Assembly: GCA_964470915.1 (NCBI GenBank)
Contig: CAYYEM010000004.1
Location: forward strand, 1 to 64,000
Direction of reading: 5' to 3'
Length of the DNA stretch: 64,000 nucleotides
Source: CAYPXN01 sp964470915
GTDB taxonomy: Bacteria > UBA10199 > JADFYH01
Shown here: piece after piece, positions 26,528 to 35,132 of the stretch
Layout: each line of letters begins with the position of its first letter
Numbering within the stretch: position 1 is the stretch's first letter
Program-made: the position numbers and the translations under genes
The notes under the pieces: generated by a model
Told to the model about the DNA's origin: nothing
The model's database searches: none
What the model saw: only the letters and a program-made list of their open reading frames with translations

Positions 26528-26827
26528 ATGGCAAGATCATTAAAAAAAGGACCATTCGTAGATGAGCACCTTGTAAAAAAAGTAACTCAAATGCGTGAGT
26601 CCAACAGCAAAAAAGTGGTGAAGACCTGGTCAAGACGTTCAACTATAACTCCTGATTTTGTTGGTTTTACCTTTGCTGTTCATAACGGCAAAAAATTTAT
26701 TCCAGTATTTGTTACTGAAAACATGGTGGGTCACAAGTTGGGTGAGTTTTCTCCAACAAGAACTTTCTCCATGCATTCAGGTGATAGAAAAGTGAAATCA
26801 GAAGCCCCGGCTTCTGCAGCAAAATAA
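26528..26827 (+). CDS. rpsS: 30S ribosomal protein S19
   Basis: Forms a complex with S13 in the 30S head, near the A-site tRNA. The 99-residue protein starts RSLKKGPFVDEHLVKKV and contains TWSRRSTITPDFVGFTFAVHNGKKFIPVFV and GHKLGEFSPTRTF, all standard. A short Ala/Ser end follows. It lies between two family A repeats. Confidence 0.97.
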   Translation: MARSLKKGPFVDEHLVKKVTQMRESNSKKVVKTWSRRSTITPDFVGFTFAVHNGKKFIPVFVTENMVGHKLGEFSPTRTFSMHSGDRKVKSEAPASAAK

Positions 26828-26830
26828 AAA

Positions 26831-26906
26831 GCGCTTAGTTGCTAGTGTTTAGCTGTTAGTAAAATTAAATTTATTTACTGACAACTGACAACTGACAACT
26901 GACAAC
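26831..26906. repeat. Family A palindromic repeat
   Basis: The left arm CTTAGTTGCTAGTGTTTAGCTG pairs with a right arm containing four tandem copies of ACTGACA. It is the clearest copy and fills the rpsS-rplV gap. Confidence 0.8.
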
Positions 26907-26912
26907 TTAATT

Positions 26913-27251
26913 ATGGTTTCTGAAGTCAAAGCAAAAATTAGTTATCTCAGAGTCGCACCACGTAAAGTACGTTTGGTTTGTGATTTGGTGAGAGGTAAAA
27001 AAGTTCAGGAAGCTTTAGATATTCTTCGTTTTACAAAACGAGGATGTTCTTTGGATCTTTTAAAATTAATTCAATCTGCTATAGCGAACGCCAATGTAAA
27101 AGGTGGTTTTGATGTCGATAATTTGGTGGTACATCGCTTAACAGTTGATCAAGGTCCTACCTTAAAGCGTTGGCTTCCTAGAGCTCGAGGAATGGCAACT
27201 CCTATTAACAAAAAAACAAGTCATGTAACGGTGACTTTGGTGGAGAAGTAA
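26913..27251 (+). CDS. rplV: 50S ribosomal protein L22
   Basis: Lines the exit tunnel with its beta-hairpin. The 112 residues contain YLRVAPRKVRLVCDLVRGKKVQEAL and the hairpin LKRWLPRARGMATPINKKTSHVTV. The ATG comes directly after a family A repeat with no visible ribosome site. rpsC follows after one base. Confidence 0.97.
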   Translation: MVSEVKAKISYLRVAPRKVRLVCDLVRGKKVQEALDILRFTKRGCSLDLLKLIQSAIANANVKGGFDVDNLVVHRLTVDQGPTLKRWLPRARGMATPINKKTSHVTVTLVEK

Positions 27252-27252
27252 G

Positions 27253-27894
27253 ATGGGTCAGAAAGTTCATCCATACGGATTTAGAGTAGGGATTACAAAA
27301 CCTTGGTTTTCAAAATGGTATAATCAAAAAAATTATGCCGATCTTCTTCATGAAGATGTGAAGTTCCGTAAGATTGTTAAAGAAAGACTGTATAGCACAG
27401 GTGTAGCGCGTATTGAAATTGAACGTGCAGCCAATAAAGTGAAAATTATTATTCATACAGCTCGTCCCGGTCTTGTGATCGGTAAAAAAGGCGCTGGAAT
27501 TGATTCTTTAAGATTAGAGCTGCAAAAGCTTACTAAGAATGAGGTTTTTCTAGATATTCAAGAAGTTCGTAAGGCAGAAATAGACGCACAGTTGGTAGCT
27601 GAAAATGTGGCTTTGCAATTAGAAAGACGAGTAGCTTTCAGACGAGCCATGAAAAAGGCAGTTCAATCTTGCCTTAAAATGGGTGCTCTCGGAATTAAAA
27701 TTCAGGTAGCTGGTCGTTTGGGTGGATCTGAAATTGCTAGAACAGAATGGTATAGAGAAGGTCGAGTGCCTCTTCACACCCTTCGTGCAGACATTGATTT
27801 TGGTTTTGCAGAAGCTAAAACCACTTATGGACAAATTGGTGTGAAGGTTTGGATTTGTAAGGGTGAAATTTTAGTTAATAAAGCAGTGGCGTAA
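27253..27894 (+). CDS. rpsC: 30S ribosomal protein S3
   Basis: Part of the mRNA entry channel. The 213-residue protein has the KH-domain motif RPGLVIGKKGAGIDSL and the C-terminal GRLGGSEIARTEWYREGRVPLHTLRADIDFG stretch. It starts almost immediately after rplV and ends 11 bases before rplP. Confidence 0.98.
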   Translation: MGQKVHPYGFRVGITKPWFSKWYNQKNYADLLHEDVKFRKIVKERLYSTGVARIEIERAANKVKIIIHTARPGLVIGKKGAGIDSLRLELQKLTKNEVFLDIQEVRKAEIDAQLVAENVALQLERRVAFRRAMKKAVQSCLKMGALGIKIQVAGRLGGSEIARTEWYREGRVPLHTLRADIDFGFAEAKTTYGQIGVKVWICKGEILVNKAVA

Positions 27895-27905
27895 AGGATT
27901 TTATT

Positions 27906-28328
27906 ATGTTGATGCCAGCAAAAGTTAAATATCGCAAACAGCAAAAAGGCCGAATGAGAGGAAAAGCTTACCGAGGTTGCAATCTCAACTTTGGTGACTT
28001 TGCTCTTCAATCAGTTGAATGTGGACGCATCACAGCCCGTCAGATTGAAGCGGCTCGTATTGCAGTAACTCGTTTTGTAAAACGAGGTGGTAAAGTTTGG
28101 ATAAGAATTTTTCCAGATAAACCTGTCACTAAAAAGCCTGCAGAAACTCGCATGGGTAAAGGAAAAGGAAATCCAGAAGAATGGGTAGCGGTGATTAAGC
28201 CTGGCCGTATTCTTTATGAAATGGAAGGTGTGAGCGAGGCAGATGCGAAAGAAGCATTAACGCTTGCAGCACATAAATTACCTTTGAGAACAAAGTTTGT
28301 AACTCGGGAGGGATACCGTGACGCTTGA
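27906..28328 (+). CDS. rplP: 50S ribosomal protein L16
   Basis: Organises the A-site and helps the ribosome accept aminoacyl-tRNA. The 140-residue protein begins MLMPAKVKYRKQQKGRMRG, matching the family's usual start, so the first ATG is kept rather than the third codon. TRFVKRGGKVWIRIFPDKPVT and ETRMGKGKGNPEEWVAVIKPG are intact. Its end overlaps rpmC by 11 bases. Confidence 0.97.
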   Translation: MLMPAKVKYRKQQKGRMRGKAYRGCNLNFGDFALQSVECGRITARQIEAARIAVTRFVKRGGKVWIRIFPDKPVTKKPAETRMGKGKGNPEEWVAVIKPGRILYEMEGVSEADAKEALTLAAHKLPLRTKFVTREGYRDA

Positions 28329-28512
28329 TGAATTAAAAACAAAAACTCCTTCGGATCTCAAAATTCATGAGAATGAGTTACGAACAGAGTTGTTTAAATT
28401 AAAATTAAAACAAGGTGTAGGACAACTTGAAAAGAATCATCTTGTGAAACAAGCTCGTAGGAATATTGCTCGTACCTTGACGATCTTGAATCAGAAATCA
28501 AAGAAGGGATGA
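28318..28512 (+). CDS. rpmC: 50S ribosomal protein L29
   Basis: A small helical-hairpin protein at the exit tunnel next to L23. The 64 residues include ELKTKTPSDLKIHENELRTELFKLKLKQGVG and ARRNIARTLTILNQK. The GTG start lies inside rplP after a GGGAGG site, so translation is probably coupled to L16. Confidence 0.96.
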   Translation: MTLDELKTKTPSDLKIHENELRTELFKLKLKQGVGQLEKNHLVKQARRNIARTLTILNQKSKKG

Positions 28513-28516
28513 TGAA

Positions 28517-28777
28517 ATGAGTCAGCTTAGGCAGAAAAAAACACAAATTGGTTTAGTGGTGTCTGACAAAATGAGCAAAACTCGTGTGGTTTCTGTAGCT
28601 CGTTTGGTGTGTCATCCTGTATTTAAAAAGTATCATAAGAAAAATTCAAAATTTCATGTTCATGATGAAAAGAATCTTTCTCAAGTAGGTGATCGTGTAG
28701 AAATTGTGGAATCCAAACCCATTTCAAAAACAAAAAGATGGGTGATCCGAAAAGTTTTACAGAAAGCTGTAGCTTAA
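28517..28777 (+). CDS. rpsQ: 30S ribosomal protein S17
   Basis: A primary 16S rRNA-binding protein of OB fold. The 86-residue sequence contains QIGLVVSDKMSKTRVVSVAR, then KYHKKNSKFHVHDEKN, and GDRVEIVESKPISKTKRW. It ends the S10 cluster and is followed by a 73-base gap that holds an imperfect hairpin. Confidence 0.97.
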   Translation: MSQLRQKKTQIGLVVSDKMSKTRVVSVARLVCHPVFKKYHKKNSKFHVHDEKNLSQVGDRVEIVESKPISKTKRWVIRKVLQKAVA

Positions 28778-28784
28778 ATAAGTG

Positions 28785-28808
28785 CAAGACGCATGAAGGC
28801 GTATCTTG
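28785..28808. other. Imperfect hairpin between rpsQ and rplN
   Basis: CAAGACGC and GCG-TA-TCTTG can pair with a two-base bulge. No T-run follows, so termination is unlikely. It may be a decayed palindromic repeat or an RNA-processing site. Confidence 0.35.
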
Positions 28809-28850
28809 TGTGATTTAGGAAGGTATATCTTTAATTTTTAGGTAGATGAT

Positions 28851-29219
28851 ATGATTCAAATGAATTCAGTTTTAAATTCTGCAGATAACACAGGAGCTAA
28901 AAAGCTCATGTGTATTAAAGTGTTGGGTGGATCTAAACGGCGTTATGCAAGTGTGGGTGATATTATTGTGGTCTCCGTTAAAGAAGCCATTCCAGAAGGA
29001 AAAGTGAAAAAAGGTGAAGTGAAAAAAGGTGTGATTGTGAGAACTCGTAAGGAGATTAGACGCCCTGATGGTTCTTATATCCGCTTTGATGAAAACTCGA
29101 TTGTATTGATAGAAGCAACAGGGGAGCCCATTGGAACTCGTATTTTTGGTCCAGTGGCTCGTGAGTTGCGTGCCAGGAAGTTTATGAAAATAATTTCTTT
29201 GGCTCCTGAGGTGCTGTGA
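28851..29219 (+). CDS. rplN: 50S ribosomal protein L14
   Basis: Lies at the subunit interface and is the site of the silencing factor RsfS. The 122-residue protein has LNSADNTGAKKLMCIKVLGGSKRRYASVGD and the C-terminal FGPVARELRARKFMKIISLAPEVL, both canonical. The stop overlaps the rplX start codon. Confidence 0.98.
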   Translation: MIQMNSVLNSADNTGAKKLMCIKVLGGSKRRYASVGDIIVVSVKEAIPEGKVKKGEVKKGVIVRTRKEIRRPDGSYIRFDENSIVLIEATGEPIGTRIFGPVARELRARKFMKIISLAPEVL

Positions 29220-29551
29220 TGAATCAATTGAATAGCTATATAAAAAAGAATGATATGGTTACGGTGATTGCTGGAAAAGAGAAGGGTAAAAGCGGCAAGG
29301 TTTTAAAAGTATTGCCTAAGACTTCTCGTGTATTGGTGGAAAAACTCAATCGAGTAAAGCGTCATCAAAAACCAACACAAACTAACCCTCAGGGTGGTGT
29401 GATTGAAAAGGAATTAGGCATTCATTGTTCTAATGTGATGTTGCTTTGTCAGAAATGCAACAAGCCAGTGAGAGTTTCTCATAAAACAGTGAAGGATAAA
29501 AAAGTGAGAGTGTGTCGTAAGTGTGGAGAGGCAATTGATAAAGCCGCGTAA
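29219..29551 (+). CDS. rplX: 50S ribosomal protein L24
   Basis: An assembly initiator near the exit tunnel. The 110-residue protein has the KOW motif VIAGKEKGKSGKVLKVLP and the stretch VNVIL-like SNVMLLCQKC. Four cysteines in two CxxC pairs (CQKC, CRKC) suggest zinc binding. The ATG overlaps the rplN stop (TGATG); a GTG one codon earlier is possible. Confidence 0.96.
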   Translation: MNQLNSYIKKNDMVTVIAGKEKGKSGKVLKVLPKTSRVLVEKLNRVKRHQKPTQTNPQGGVIEKELGIHCSNVMLLCQKCNKPVRVSHKTVKDKKVRVCRKCGEAIDKAA

Positions 29552-29580
29552 TTTTTGATCGCGGGAAACGGTGAATTTTT

Positions 29581-30126
29581 ATGGCAACAAGTATTTTAGA
29601 AGAAAATTATAAAAAAAGTGTTGTGCCACAATTGATGAAAGATTTTGGGTATAAAAATATTATGCAAGTGCCCAAAATTACAAAAGTGGTGTTAAACACT
29701 TCTATTTCAGAGGCAGTTCAAAATGTGAAAGCTTTGGATGCAGCTGCTAATGAGTTAATGGCAATTACAGGACAAAAGCCTGTTATCCGTAAAGCTAGAA
29801 AATCGATTGCGAATTTTAAATTAAGACAAGGGCAGCCTATCGCGGCCTCTGTGACTCTACGTAAAAAATCGATGTATGAGTTTTTAACCCGCTTGATTAA
29901 TATTGCATTTCCACGGGTGAGAGATTTTAAAGGTATTTCATCAAAATCTTTTGATGGTCGTGGAAATTATACTTTTGGGGTTACAGAGCAAATTATTTTT
30001 CCAGAAATCAATTATGACAAAGTAGATAAAATTCGTGGGATGAATATTACAATTTGTACCACAGCTCCAAATGATGAAGAGGCAAGAGCACTTTTAAAAC
30101 ATTTGGGGATTCCATTTAGGAGCTAG
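29581..30126 (+). CDS. rplE: 50S ribosomal protein L5
   Basis: Binds 5S rRNA and contacts the P-site tRNA. The 181-residue protein has MQVPKITKVVLNTSISEA near the start, the loop TGQKPVIRKARKSIANFKLR, and GRGNYTFGVTEQIIFPEINYD. The length and motifs are normal. It is followed 13 bases later by rpsN. Confidence 0.98.
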   Translation: MATSILEENYKKSVVPQLMKDFGYKNIMQVPKITKVVLNTSISEAVQNVKALDAAANELMAITGQKPVIRKARKSIANFKLRQGQPIAASVTLRKKSMYEFLTRLINIAFPRVRDFKGISSKSFDGRGNYTFGVTEQIIFPEINYDKVDKIRGMNITICTTAPNDEEARALLKHLGIPFRS

Positions 30127-30139
30127 TTTAGGACTTTTT

Positions 30140-30325
30140 ATGGCAAAGTTATCACTGATTGCAAAAGCAAAACGAAAACCAAAGTTCTCATCACGGGCTT
30201 ATAATCGTTGTCCTCTGTGTGGACGACCAAGAGCTTATATTCGAAAATTTAAAATGTGTCGTTTATGTTTTAGGAATTTAGCCAGACGGGGTGAGATTCC
30301 TGGAGTACTGAAGGCAAGTTGGTAG
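30140..30325 (+). CDS. rpsN: 30S ribosomal protein S14, zinc-binding type
   Basis: A 61-residue 30S head protein of the short, cysteine-containing form (type Z). The zinc site is C24/C27 (CPLCG) with C40/C43 (CRLCF). Gram-negative bacteria such as E. coli have a longer cysteine-free S14, so the short form is informative about lineage. Together with zinc forms of L33, L36 and S4, it implies a ribosome with a sizeable zinc demand. Confidence 0.97.
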   Translation: MAKLSLIAKAKRKPKFSSRAYNRCPLCGRPRAYIRKFKMCRLCFRNLARRGEIPGVLKASW

Positions 30326-30361
30326 AAAAGTTTTTTTAATGAGCGAATTGAGAGAAGATTT

Positions 30362-30757
30362 ATGATGACAGATCCAATTTCAGATATGTTGACAAGAATA
30401 AGAAACGGAATTCACGCTCGTAAAGAGGTCGTGGAAGTTCCTTTTTCTAAAATCAAATTAGCTGTGCTTAAGATTTTAGAAGAAGAAGGCTATGTCCGTT
30501 CTGTTAATCCTGTATCACAGGGGCCCAGTAGTAAAATATTGGTGACTCTACGTTACACTTCCGATCGTGAACCTGTGATTAGTAACTTAGATCGTGTCTC
30601 TAAGCCAGGTCGAAGAATCTATATGGGCTATCGTGAGGTAAAACCCGTATTGAGTGGTCTGGGGATTCTGGTACTTTCAACTTCAAAGGGTTTAATGTCT
30701 GATAAAAAAGCAAAGGAACACAAGATCGGTGGAGAAGTCCTTTGCAGTGTATGGTGA
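30362..30757 (+). CDS. rpsH: 30S ribosomal protein S8
   Basis: Binds the central domain of 16S rRNA and represses the spc operon in E. coli. The 131 residues open with TDPISDMLTRIRNGIHARKEVVEVPFSK and end with the typical HKIGGEVLCSVW. Two consecutive ATG codons are available; the second gives the usual N-terminus. AGAGAAG precedes them. Confidence 0.97.
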   Translation: MMTDPISDMLTRIRNGIHARKEVVEVPFSKIKLAVLKILEEEGYVRSVNPVSQGPSSKILVTLRYTSDREPVISNLDRVSKPGRRIYMGYREVKPVLSGLGILVLSTSKGLMSDKKAKEHKIGGEVLCSVW

Positions 30758-30763
30758 TGAATT

Positions 30764-31324
30764 ATGTCTAGAACAGGAAAAAAAACTATTGCGATTCCCG
30801 AAAAGGTTAAAGCTTCCATTCAAGGTGGGCAAGTACATGTGGAAGGCCCTCAGGGAAAATTATTTCTCAACTTACCAAAAGGGGTCACTGTTTTGGTAGA
30901 GGGAAATCAAATGAATGTAAATCGCGAGAATGATGAAAGAGTTGCAAAAGCCAACCATGGTCTTGCAAGAGCTCTAATTGCCAATATGGTTAAAGGAGTA
31001 TCTGAAGGATTTAAGCGCGAACTAGATATTAACGGAGTAGGATATCGAGCAGAAGTAAAAGGGAATCAGCTGCAACTTACTTTGGGTTATTCTCATCCAG
31101 TTCTTTACCCTATTCCTGCTGGAATTAAAGTAACCGTGGAGAAGCAAACTCACATTAGCTTAGTAGGAGCGGATAAACAATTGGTGGGACAAGTTGCTTC
31201 TGAAATTCGAAGTGCAAAGAAACCCGAACCTTATAAAGGGAAGGGTGTAAAATATACTGAAGAAACTATTCGTCGCAAGGCTGGTAAGTCAGCTACCGGT
31301 TCTGGTGCGGGCAAAGGGAAGTAA
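30764..31324 (+). CDS. rplF: 50S ribosomal protein L6
   Basis: Lies near the sarcin-ricin loop. The 186-residue protein contains GVSEGFKRELDINGVGYRAE and EPYKGKGVKYTEETIRRKAGKS, the classic C-terminal signature. The tail (ATGSGAGKGK) is slightly extended. It starts seven bases after rpsH. Confidence 0.97.
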   Translation: MSRTGKKTIAIPEKVKASIQGGQVHVEGPQGKLFLNLPKGVTVLVEGNQMNVNRENDERVAKANHGLARALIANMVKGVSEGFKRELDINGVGYRAEVKGNQLQLTLGYSHPVLYPIPAGIKVTVEKQTHISLVGADKQLVGQVASEIRSAKKPEPYKGKGVKYTEETIRRKAGKSATGSGAGKGK

Positions 31325-31326
31325 TT

Positions 31327-31680
31327 ATGGCATTTGTTAAAGAAGAAGGAAGAGTCAAAAGACATCGTCGAGTTCGTTTTAAAATTTCAGGAACTTCGGA
31401 TCGCCCTCGTTTGAGTGTGCGAAGAAGCTTGAAGCATATTCATGCTCAGTTGGTGGATGATTTGAATGGCAAAACATTAGTTGCAGCTTCCACACTTTCT
31501 TCAGAGTTGAAGGGTGCTAAAGCAAATAAAGAAGGCGCCAAAAAATTAGGGGAAGTATTGGGTGAAAAAGCACTCAAGCAAGGAATTAAAAAAATTGTCT
31601 TTGATCGAAGTGGTTATCAATATCATGGCAGAATTCAAGTATTAGCAGAAGCTTTGCGAGAAAAGGGACTTAATTTCTAA
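31327..31680 (+). CDS. rplR: 50S ribosomal protein L18
   Basis: A 5S rRNA-binding protein. The 117 residues contain KRHRRVRFKISGTSDRPRLSVRRS and the C-terminal IKKIVFDRSGYQYHGRIQVLAEALREKGLNF. It starts two bases after rplF. A 66-base gap with a weak CTTCTTCTC/GAGAAG hairpin separates it from rpsE. Confidence 0.97.
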   Translation: MAFVKEEGRVKRHRRVRFKISGTSDRPRLSVRRSLKHIHAQLVDDLNGKTLVAASTLSSELKGAKANKEGAKKLGEVLGEKALKQGIKKIVFDRSGYQYHGRIQVLAEALREKGLNF

Positions 31681-31746
31681 AAGTTTTATCCCACCATGCT
31701 TCTTCTCTAAATCAAGAGAAGACTGGATGAGGATACAGGATTTAAT

Positions 31747-32232
31747 ATGAAACAAAAGATCAATGCATCGGAATTGGAATTAAATGAACGCGTTATTCAT
31801 ATCAACCGAGTTGCCAAAGTTGTAAAAGGTGGACGTCGTTTTAGCTTTAGCGCCTTGGTAGTTGTAGGAGATGGTCGCGGTCATGTAGGGGTTGGGATTG
31901 GTAAAGCCAAAGAAGTTCCTGAAGCAATTCGTAAGGCAACTGAGCAAGCTCGTCGTCGTTTGATGAAAGTTCCCTTGAAAGGTACTACAGTCCCTCATGA
32001 GTTTATTGGAAGATTTGGAGCGGCTCGTGTTCTGCTGAAGCCCGCCTCTCCAGGTACTGGAGTGATTGCCGGTGGAGCTGTGAGAGCTGTAGTTGAAGCT
32101 GCAGGCATTCATGACATTCTTACAAAATGTATTGGAACCGATAATCCTCATAATGTGGTGAAAGCTACTTTGAATGGTTTAGGTTCGATGAAATCACCCG
32201 AAGTTTACATCGCCATGAAAAAGGCGAGTTAA
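31747..32232 (+). CDS. rpsE: 30S ribosomal protein S5
   Basis: A fidelity protein of the 30S entry tunnel. The 161-residue protein contains LNERVIHINRVAKVVKGGRRFSFSALVVVGDGRGHVG-type domain starts and GKAKEVPEAIRKA, and the C-terminal SPGTGVIAGGAVRAVVEAAGIHDILTK. The site of spectinomycin-resistance changes (KGGRRFS) is wild type. Confidence 0.97.
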   Translation: MKQKINASELELNERVIHINRVAKVVKGGRRFSFSALVVVGDGRGHVGVGIGKAKEVPEAIRKATEQARRRLMKVPLKGTTVPHEFIGRFGAARVLLKPASPGTGVIAGGAVRAVVEAAGIHDILTKCIGTDNPHNVVKATLNGLGSMKSPEVYIAMKKAS

Positions 32233-32244
32233 TGGATGGAATAT

Positions 32245-32646
32245 ATGGCATCTACGATTAAAGTTATTTTAGAAACAGGTGTGATCGCAAGCACCGAAAA
32301 ACAAAAAAGAACGGTGTTAGGCCTTGGCCTGAAATATCGTAATGCAGTGAATACCTTAAAAGATACTCCTGCAATTCGTGGTATGGTGAACAAGGTTTCG
32401 CATTTAGTAAAAATATTAGATAAAGATTTTTCACAAAATCCATGGGAAAATTTGCCTCCCTCTTATGAACTAGGGGCAGTAAAGGCAAAGGTGGATTCTG
32501 GAAAAAAGAAGTCTTCTAAAAAGCTTTCATCTGCACTTGAAGTGGCTGGTGAAGCTAAAACATCTTCAGCGAAAGCCACTAAAGTAAAATCTCCGGCTTC
32601 TGCTAAGAAAACAAAAGTTTCTACAAAGAAGGTTAAAGGAAAATGA
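32245..32646 (+). CDS. rpmD: 50S ribosomal protein L30 with long Lys-rich tail
   Basis: Residues 1-58 or so are a complete L30 domain (IKVILETGVIASTEKQKRTV, then GLKYRNAVNTLKDTPAIRGMV). Normal L30 ends near residue 60. Here a further 75 residues follow: a short linker with Trp and Pro, then a low-complexity Lys/Ser/Ala tail. The tail may bind rRNA or be mostly disordered. The ATG chosen has GGATGGA upstream; another in-frame ATG lies three codons earlier. It overlaps rplO by four bases. Confidence 0.92.
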   Translation: MASTIKVILETGVIASTEKQKRTVLGLGLKYRNAVNTLKDTPAIRGMVNKVSHLVKILDKDFSQNPWENLPPSYELGAVKAKVDSGKKKSSKKLSSALEVAGEAKTSSAKATKVKSPASAKKTKVSTKKVKGK

Positions 32647-33116
32647 GTAAGTTTTTATCTCAACTTGAAAGCCCTCGTGGGGCCAATAAAAGAAAAAAAC
32701 GCTTAGGCCGTGGTGATGCAAGCGGACATGGCGGAACTTCAACAAAAGGTCATAAAGGTCAGCGTGCACGATCTGGTGGGTATCATAAAGTAGGTTTCGA
32801 GGGAGGTCAGATGCCTCTCATACGCCGTGTTCCTAAGAGAGGTTTTACCAATATTTTTCATCAGGAATTTTCTGTGATTAATGTGGGTGATTTGTCACGC
32901 TTTACATCAGGTGCTTTGGTAGATCCAAGTGCTTTGTATGAAACAGGATTTTTGAGCCGCAAAAGAGATCAAGTAAAAGTATTGGGTGATGGAGATATTA
33001 CAGTTGCTTTAACAGTTCGAGCCCATGCTTTTTCAAAAGCCGCGATTGAGAAGATTGAAAAAGCGGGTGGAAAAATAGAACGTATTGAATCTAAAGCGGC
33101 ACAAGCTGCTGAGTAA
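32643..33116 (+). CDS. rplO: 50S ribosomal protein L15
   Basis: A late-assembly protein in the 50S core. The 157-residue protein has the Gly/Arg-rich start KRKKRLGRGDASGHGGTSTKGHKGQRARSG-type region, then EGGQMPLIRRVPKRGF, and the C-terminal KAAIEKIEKAGGKIE. The start overlaps the rpmD stop (ATGA), so translation is coupled. secY follows after 47 bases, as in most spc operons. Confidence 0.96.
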   Translation: MSKFLSQLESPRGANKRKKRLGRGDASGHGGTSTKGHKGQRARSGGYHKVGFEGGQMPLIRRVPKRGFTNIFHQEFSVINVGDLSRFTSGALVDPSALYETGFLSRKRDQVKVLGDGDITVALTVRAHAFSKAAIEKIEKAGGKIERIESKAAQAAE

Positions 33117-33163
33117 AAGTTTTTTTATATTGCTGTGAATTCTTAATGTGAAGGTTGATTTGA

Positions 33164-34468
33164 GTGTCCAATAGTATTGCAAACATTGCAAGAATACCTG
33201 AGCTTAGAAAACGACTAGTTTTTACAGCCTTAATGCTTGCGATTTATCGCTTGGGAGTTTTTGTACCTACTCCTGGAATCAACACTGATGCTTTAAAGCG
33301 TGTGATTTCTCAGGGAACGGTCTTTGAAATTTTTAATCTGTTTTCAGGCGGAGCTTTAGAACAGTTTTCTGTGTTTGCTTTAGGAATCATGCCTTATATC
33401 AGCGCCTCTATTATTTTACAGCTTTTGACTGTAGTAGTTCCTGCAATTGAAAAGCTTTCAAAAGAAGGAGAGTCTGGTAGAAAAAAAATTACTCAGTATA
33501 CCCGATACGGAACTATTGTTCTGTCTGTGGTTCAGGGATTTGGAATAAGTTATGGTCTTGAACAACAAGGAGTTCTCTTGCCAGGTGTAGGAGGATGGGG
33601 TTTTTATCTGACTACTATTTTTACCCTTGCTGCAGGTACTAGTTTTATTATGTGGTTGGGAGAGCAAATTTCAGAACGAGGCGTTGGAAATGGAATTTCC
33701 CTCATCATTTTTGCTGGAATTGTTACCCGTATTCCAGGAGCTTTCCGAGATGCTTGGAATACAAAACAACAATTTGGTGATTTGATTGGTTTTATTGTTT
33801 TGCTTGCTTTTGTAGCCGCTATCATTGCTGCCATTATTTTTTGCGAGCGTGGGCAACGCAGAATCCCCATACAATATGCTAAAAGAGTAGTAGGTCGTAA
33901 ATTATATGGAGGACAATCGAGTCATCTTCCATTAAAAATTAATTCTGCAGGAGTTATACCTCCCATTTTTGCATCTTCTATTCTCTTGTTTCCGGCTACG
34001 ATTGCTCAATTTGTCCAGAATCCTAAAATTCAAGCTTTAGCATCAAATCTGACCACTGGGTGGATGCACACTTTTCTTTATGTCGCTTTGATTGTTTTCT
34101 TTTGTTATTTTTATACCGCGGTTAGTTTTAATCCCGTCGACGTTGCTGAAAATATTCGTAAGTATGGTGGTTTTATTCCAGGGATTCGTCCAGGCAAGTC
34201 TACTTCAGATTTTATTGATCGGATTTTAACAAGAATTACATTAGGCGGAGCAATTTATATTTCTATAATTTGTATTTTGCCAGAGATTTTGATTACACGT
34301 TTTGGAATTCCAGGTACCTTAGCTGCTGTTTTTGGGGGGACTTCTCTTTTGATTGTAGTGGGTGTGGCGATGGATACTGTAGCTCAAATTGAATCCTACT
34401 TATTGACGCGTCATTATGATGGATTCTTGGGACAAAAGGCTGGAAAGTTTAAGGGGAGGAGAAGGTAG
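33164..34468 (+). CDS. secY: Preprotein translocase subunit SecY
   Basis: The channel subunit of the SecYEG translocon. The 434-residue protein has ten predicted membrane helices, the N-terminal RKRLVFTALMLAIYRLGVFVPTPGI, the helix 2 plug region (NLFSGGALEQFSVFALGIMPYISASIILQLL) and the cytoplasmic loop GQRRIPIQYAKRVVGRK. The GTG start is normal for this operon. adk begins at the last base of its stop, so the two genes overlap. Confidence 0.97.
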   Translation: MSNSIANIARIPELRKRLVFTALMLAIYRLGVFVPTPGINTDALKRVISQGTVFEIFNLFSGGALEQFSVFALGIMPYISASIILQLLTVVVPAIEKLSKEGESGRKKITQYTRYGTIVLSVVQGFGISYGLEQQGVLLPGVGGWGFYLTTIFTLAAGTSFIMWLGEQISERGVGNGISLIIFAGIVTRIPGAFRDAWNTKQQFGDLIGFIVLLAFVAAIIAAIIFCERGQRRIPIQYAKRVVGRKLYGGQSSHLPLKINSAGVIPPIFASSILLFPATIAQFVQNPKIQALASNLTTGWMHTFLYVALIVFFCYFYTAVSFNPVDVAENIRKYGGFIPGIRPGKSTSDFIDRILTRITLGGAIYISIICILPEILITRFGIPGTLAAVFGGTSLLIVVGVAMDTVAQIESYLLTRHYDGFLGQKAGKFKGRRR

Positions 34469-35118
34469 TGAATTTGGTTTTTTTGGGTGCACCGGGTGCT
34501 GGAAAAGGAACTCAAGCGAATAAGGTGCAGGATATTTTTGGGATCCCAAAAATTTCTACAGGAGATATGCTTCGTGCCGCTCGTGCACAAAAGACATCAT
34601 TAGGTTTACAGGCTGAAGCTTATATGAATGCAGGCAAGCTGGTGCCGGATGAAGTTGTGATTGGATTGATTACTGAAAGACTCGCACAAGTAGATTGTAA
34701 AAAAGGTTACATATTAGATGGTTTTCCAAGAACAGTGGCTCAAGCAAGGGCTTTAAAAGATAACTTAGGGAAAGCCGCTGATAAAATTGATCAAGTTATT
34801 AATATTGTAGTGGATGAAGAAAATTTAGTGAAACGGCTTACGGGGCGTCGTCAGTGTGAAAAGTGTCAGCAAGGTTACCATCTGGAATTTGCCCCCACAA
34901 AAGTAGCTGGTATCTGTGATAAATGTGGTGGGAAACTTTTCCAACGAGAAGACGATAAGGAAGCTACTATCAGAGCCCGGTTAAATGTTTATCGAGAGCA
35001 GACGGCCCCATTAGTAGATTTTTATACGCAGGAAAATATTTTAGAAACAGTAAATGGTGATGAAGCAGTGGACCATGTTTTTGAAGCGATTGTGAATATT
35101 GTAAAAAAAGTGGCCTGA
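34468..35118 (+). CDS. adk: Adenylate kinase with zinc LID
   Basis: Interconverts ATP + AMP and 2 ADP. The P-loop is GAPGAGKGTQ, the AMP-binding motif DGFPRTVAQA is present, and the LID contains four cysteines (CEKC and CDKC), indicating the zinc-stabilised long form. The 216-residue length is typical. It overlaps secY by one base, and map follows 14 bases later. secY-adk-map-infA-rpmJ is a widely conserved string. Confidence 0.97.
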   Translation: MNLVFLGAPGAGKGTQANKVQDIFGIPKISTGDMLRAARAQKTSLGLQAEAYMNAGKLVPDEVVIGLITERLAQVDCKKGYILDGFPRTVAQARALKDNLGKAADKIDQVINIVVDEENLVKRLTGRRQCEKCQQGYHLEFAPTKVAGICDKCGGKLFQREDDKEATIRARLNVYREQTAPLVDFYTQENILETVNGDEAVDHVFEAIVNIVKKVA

Positions 35119-35132
35119 ATGGATTATGGTTT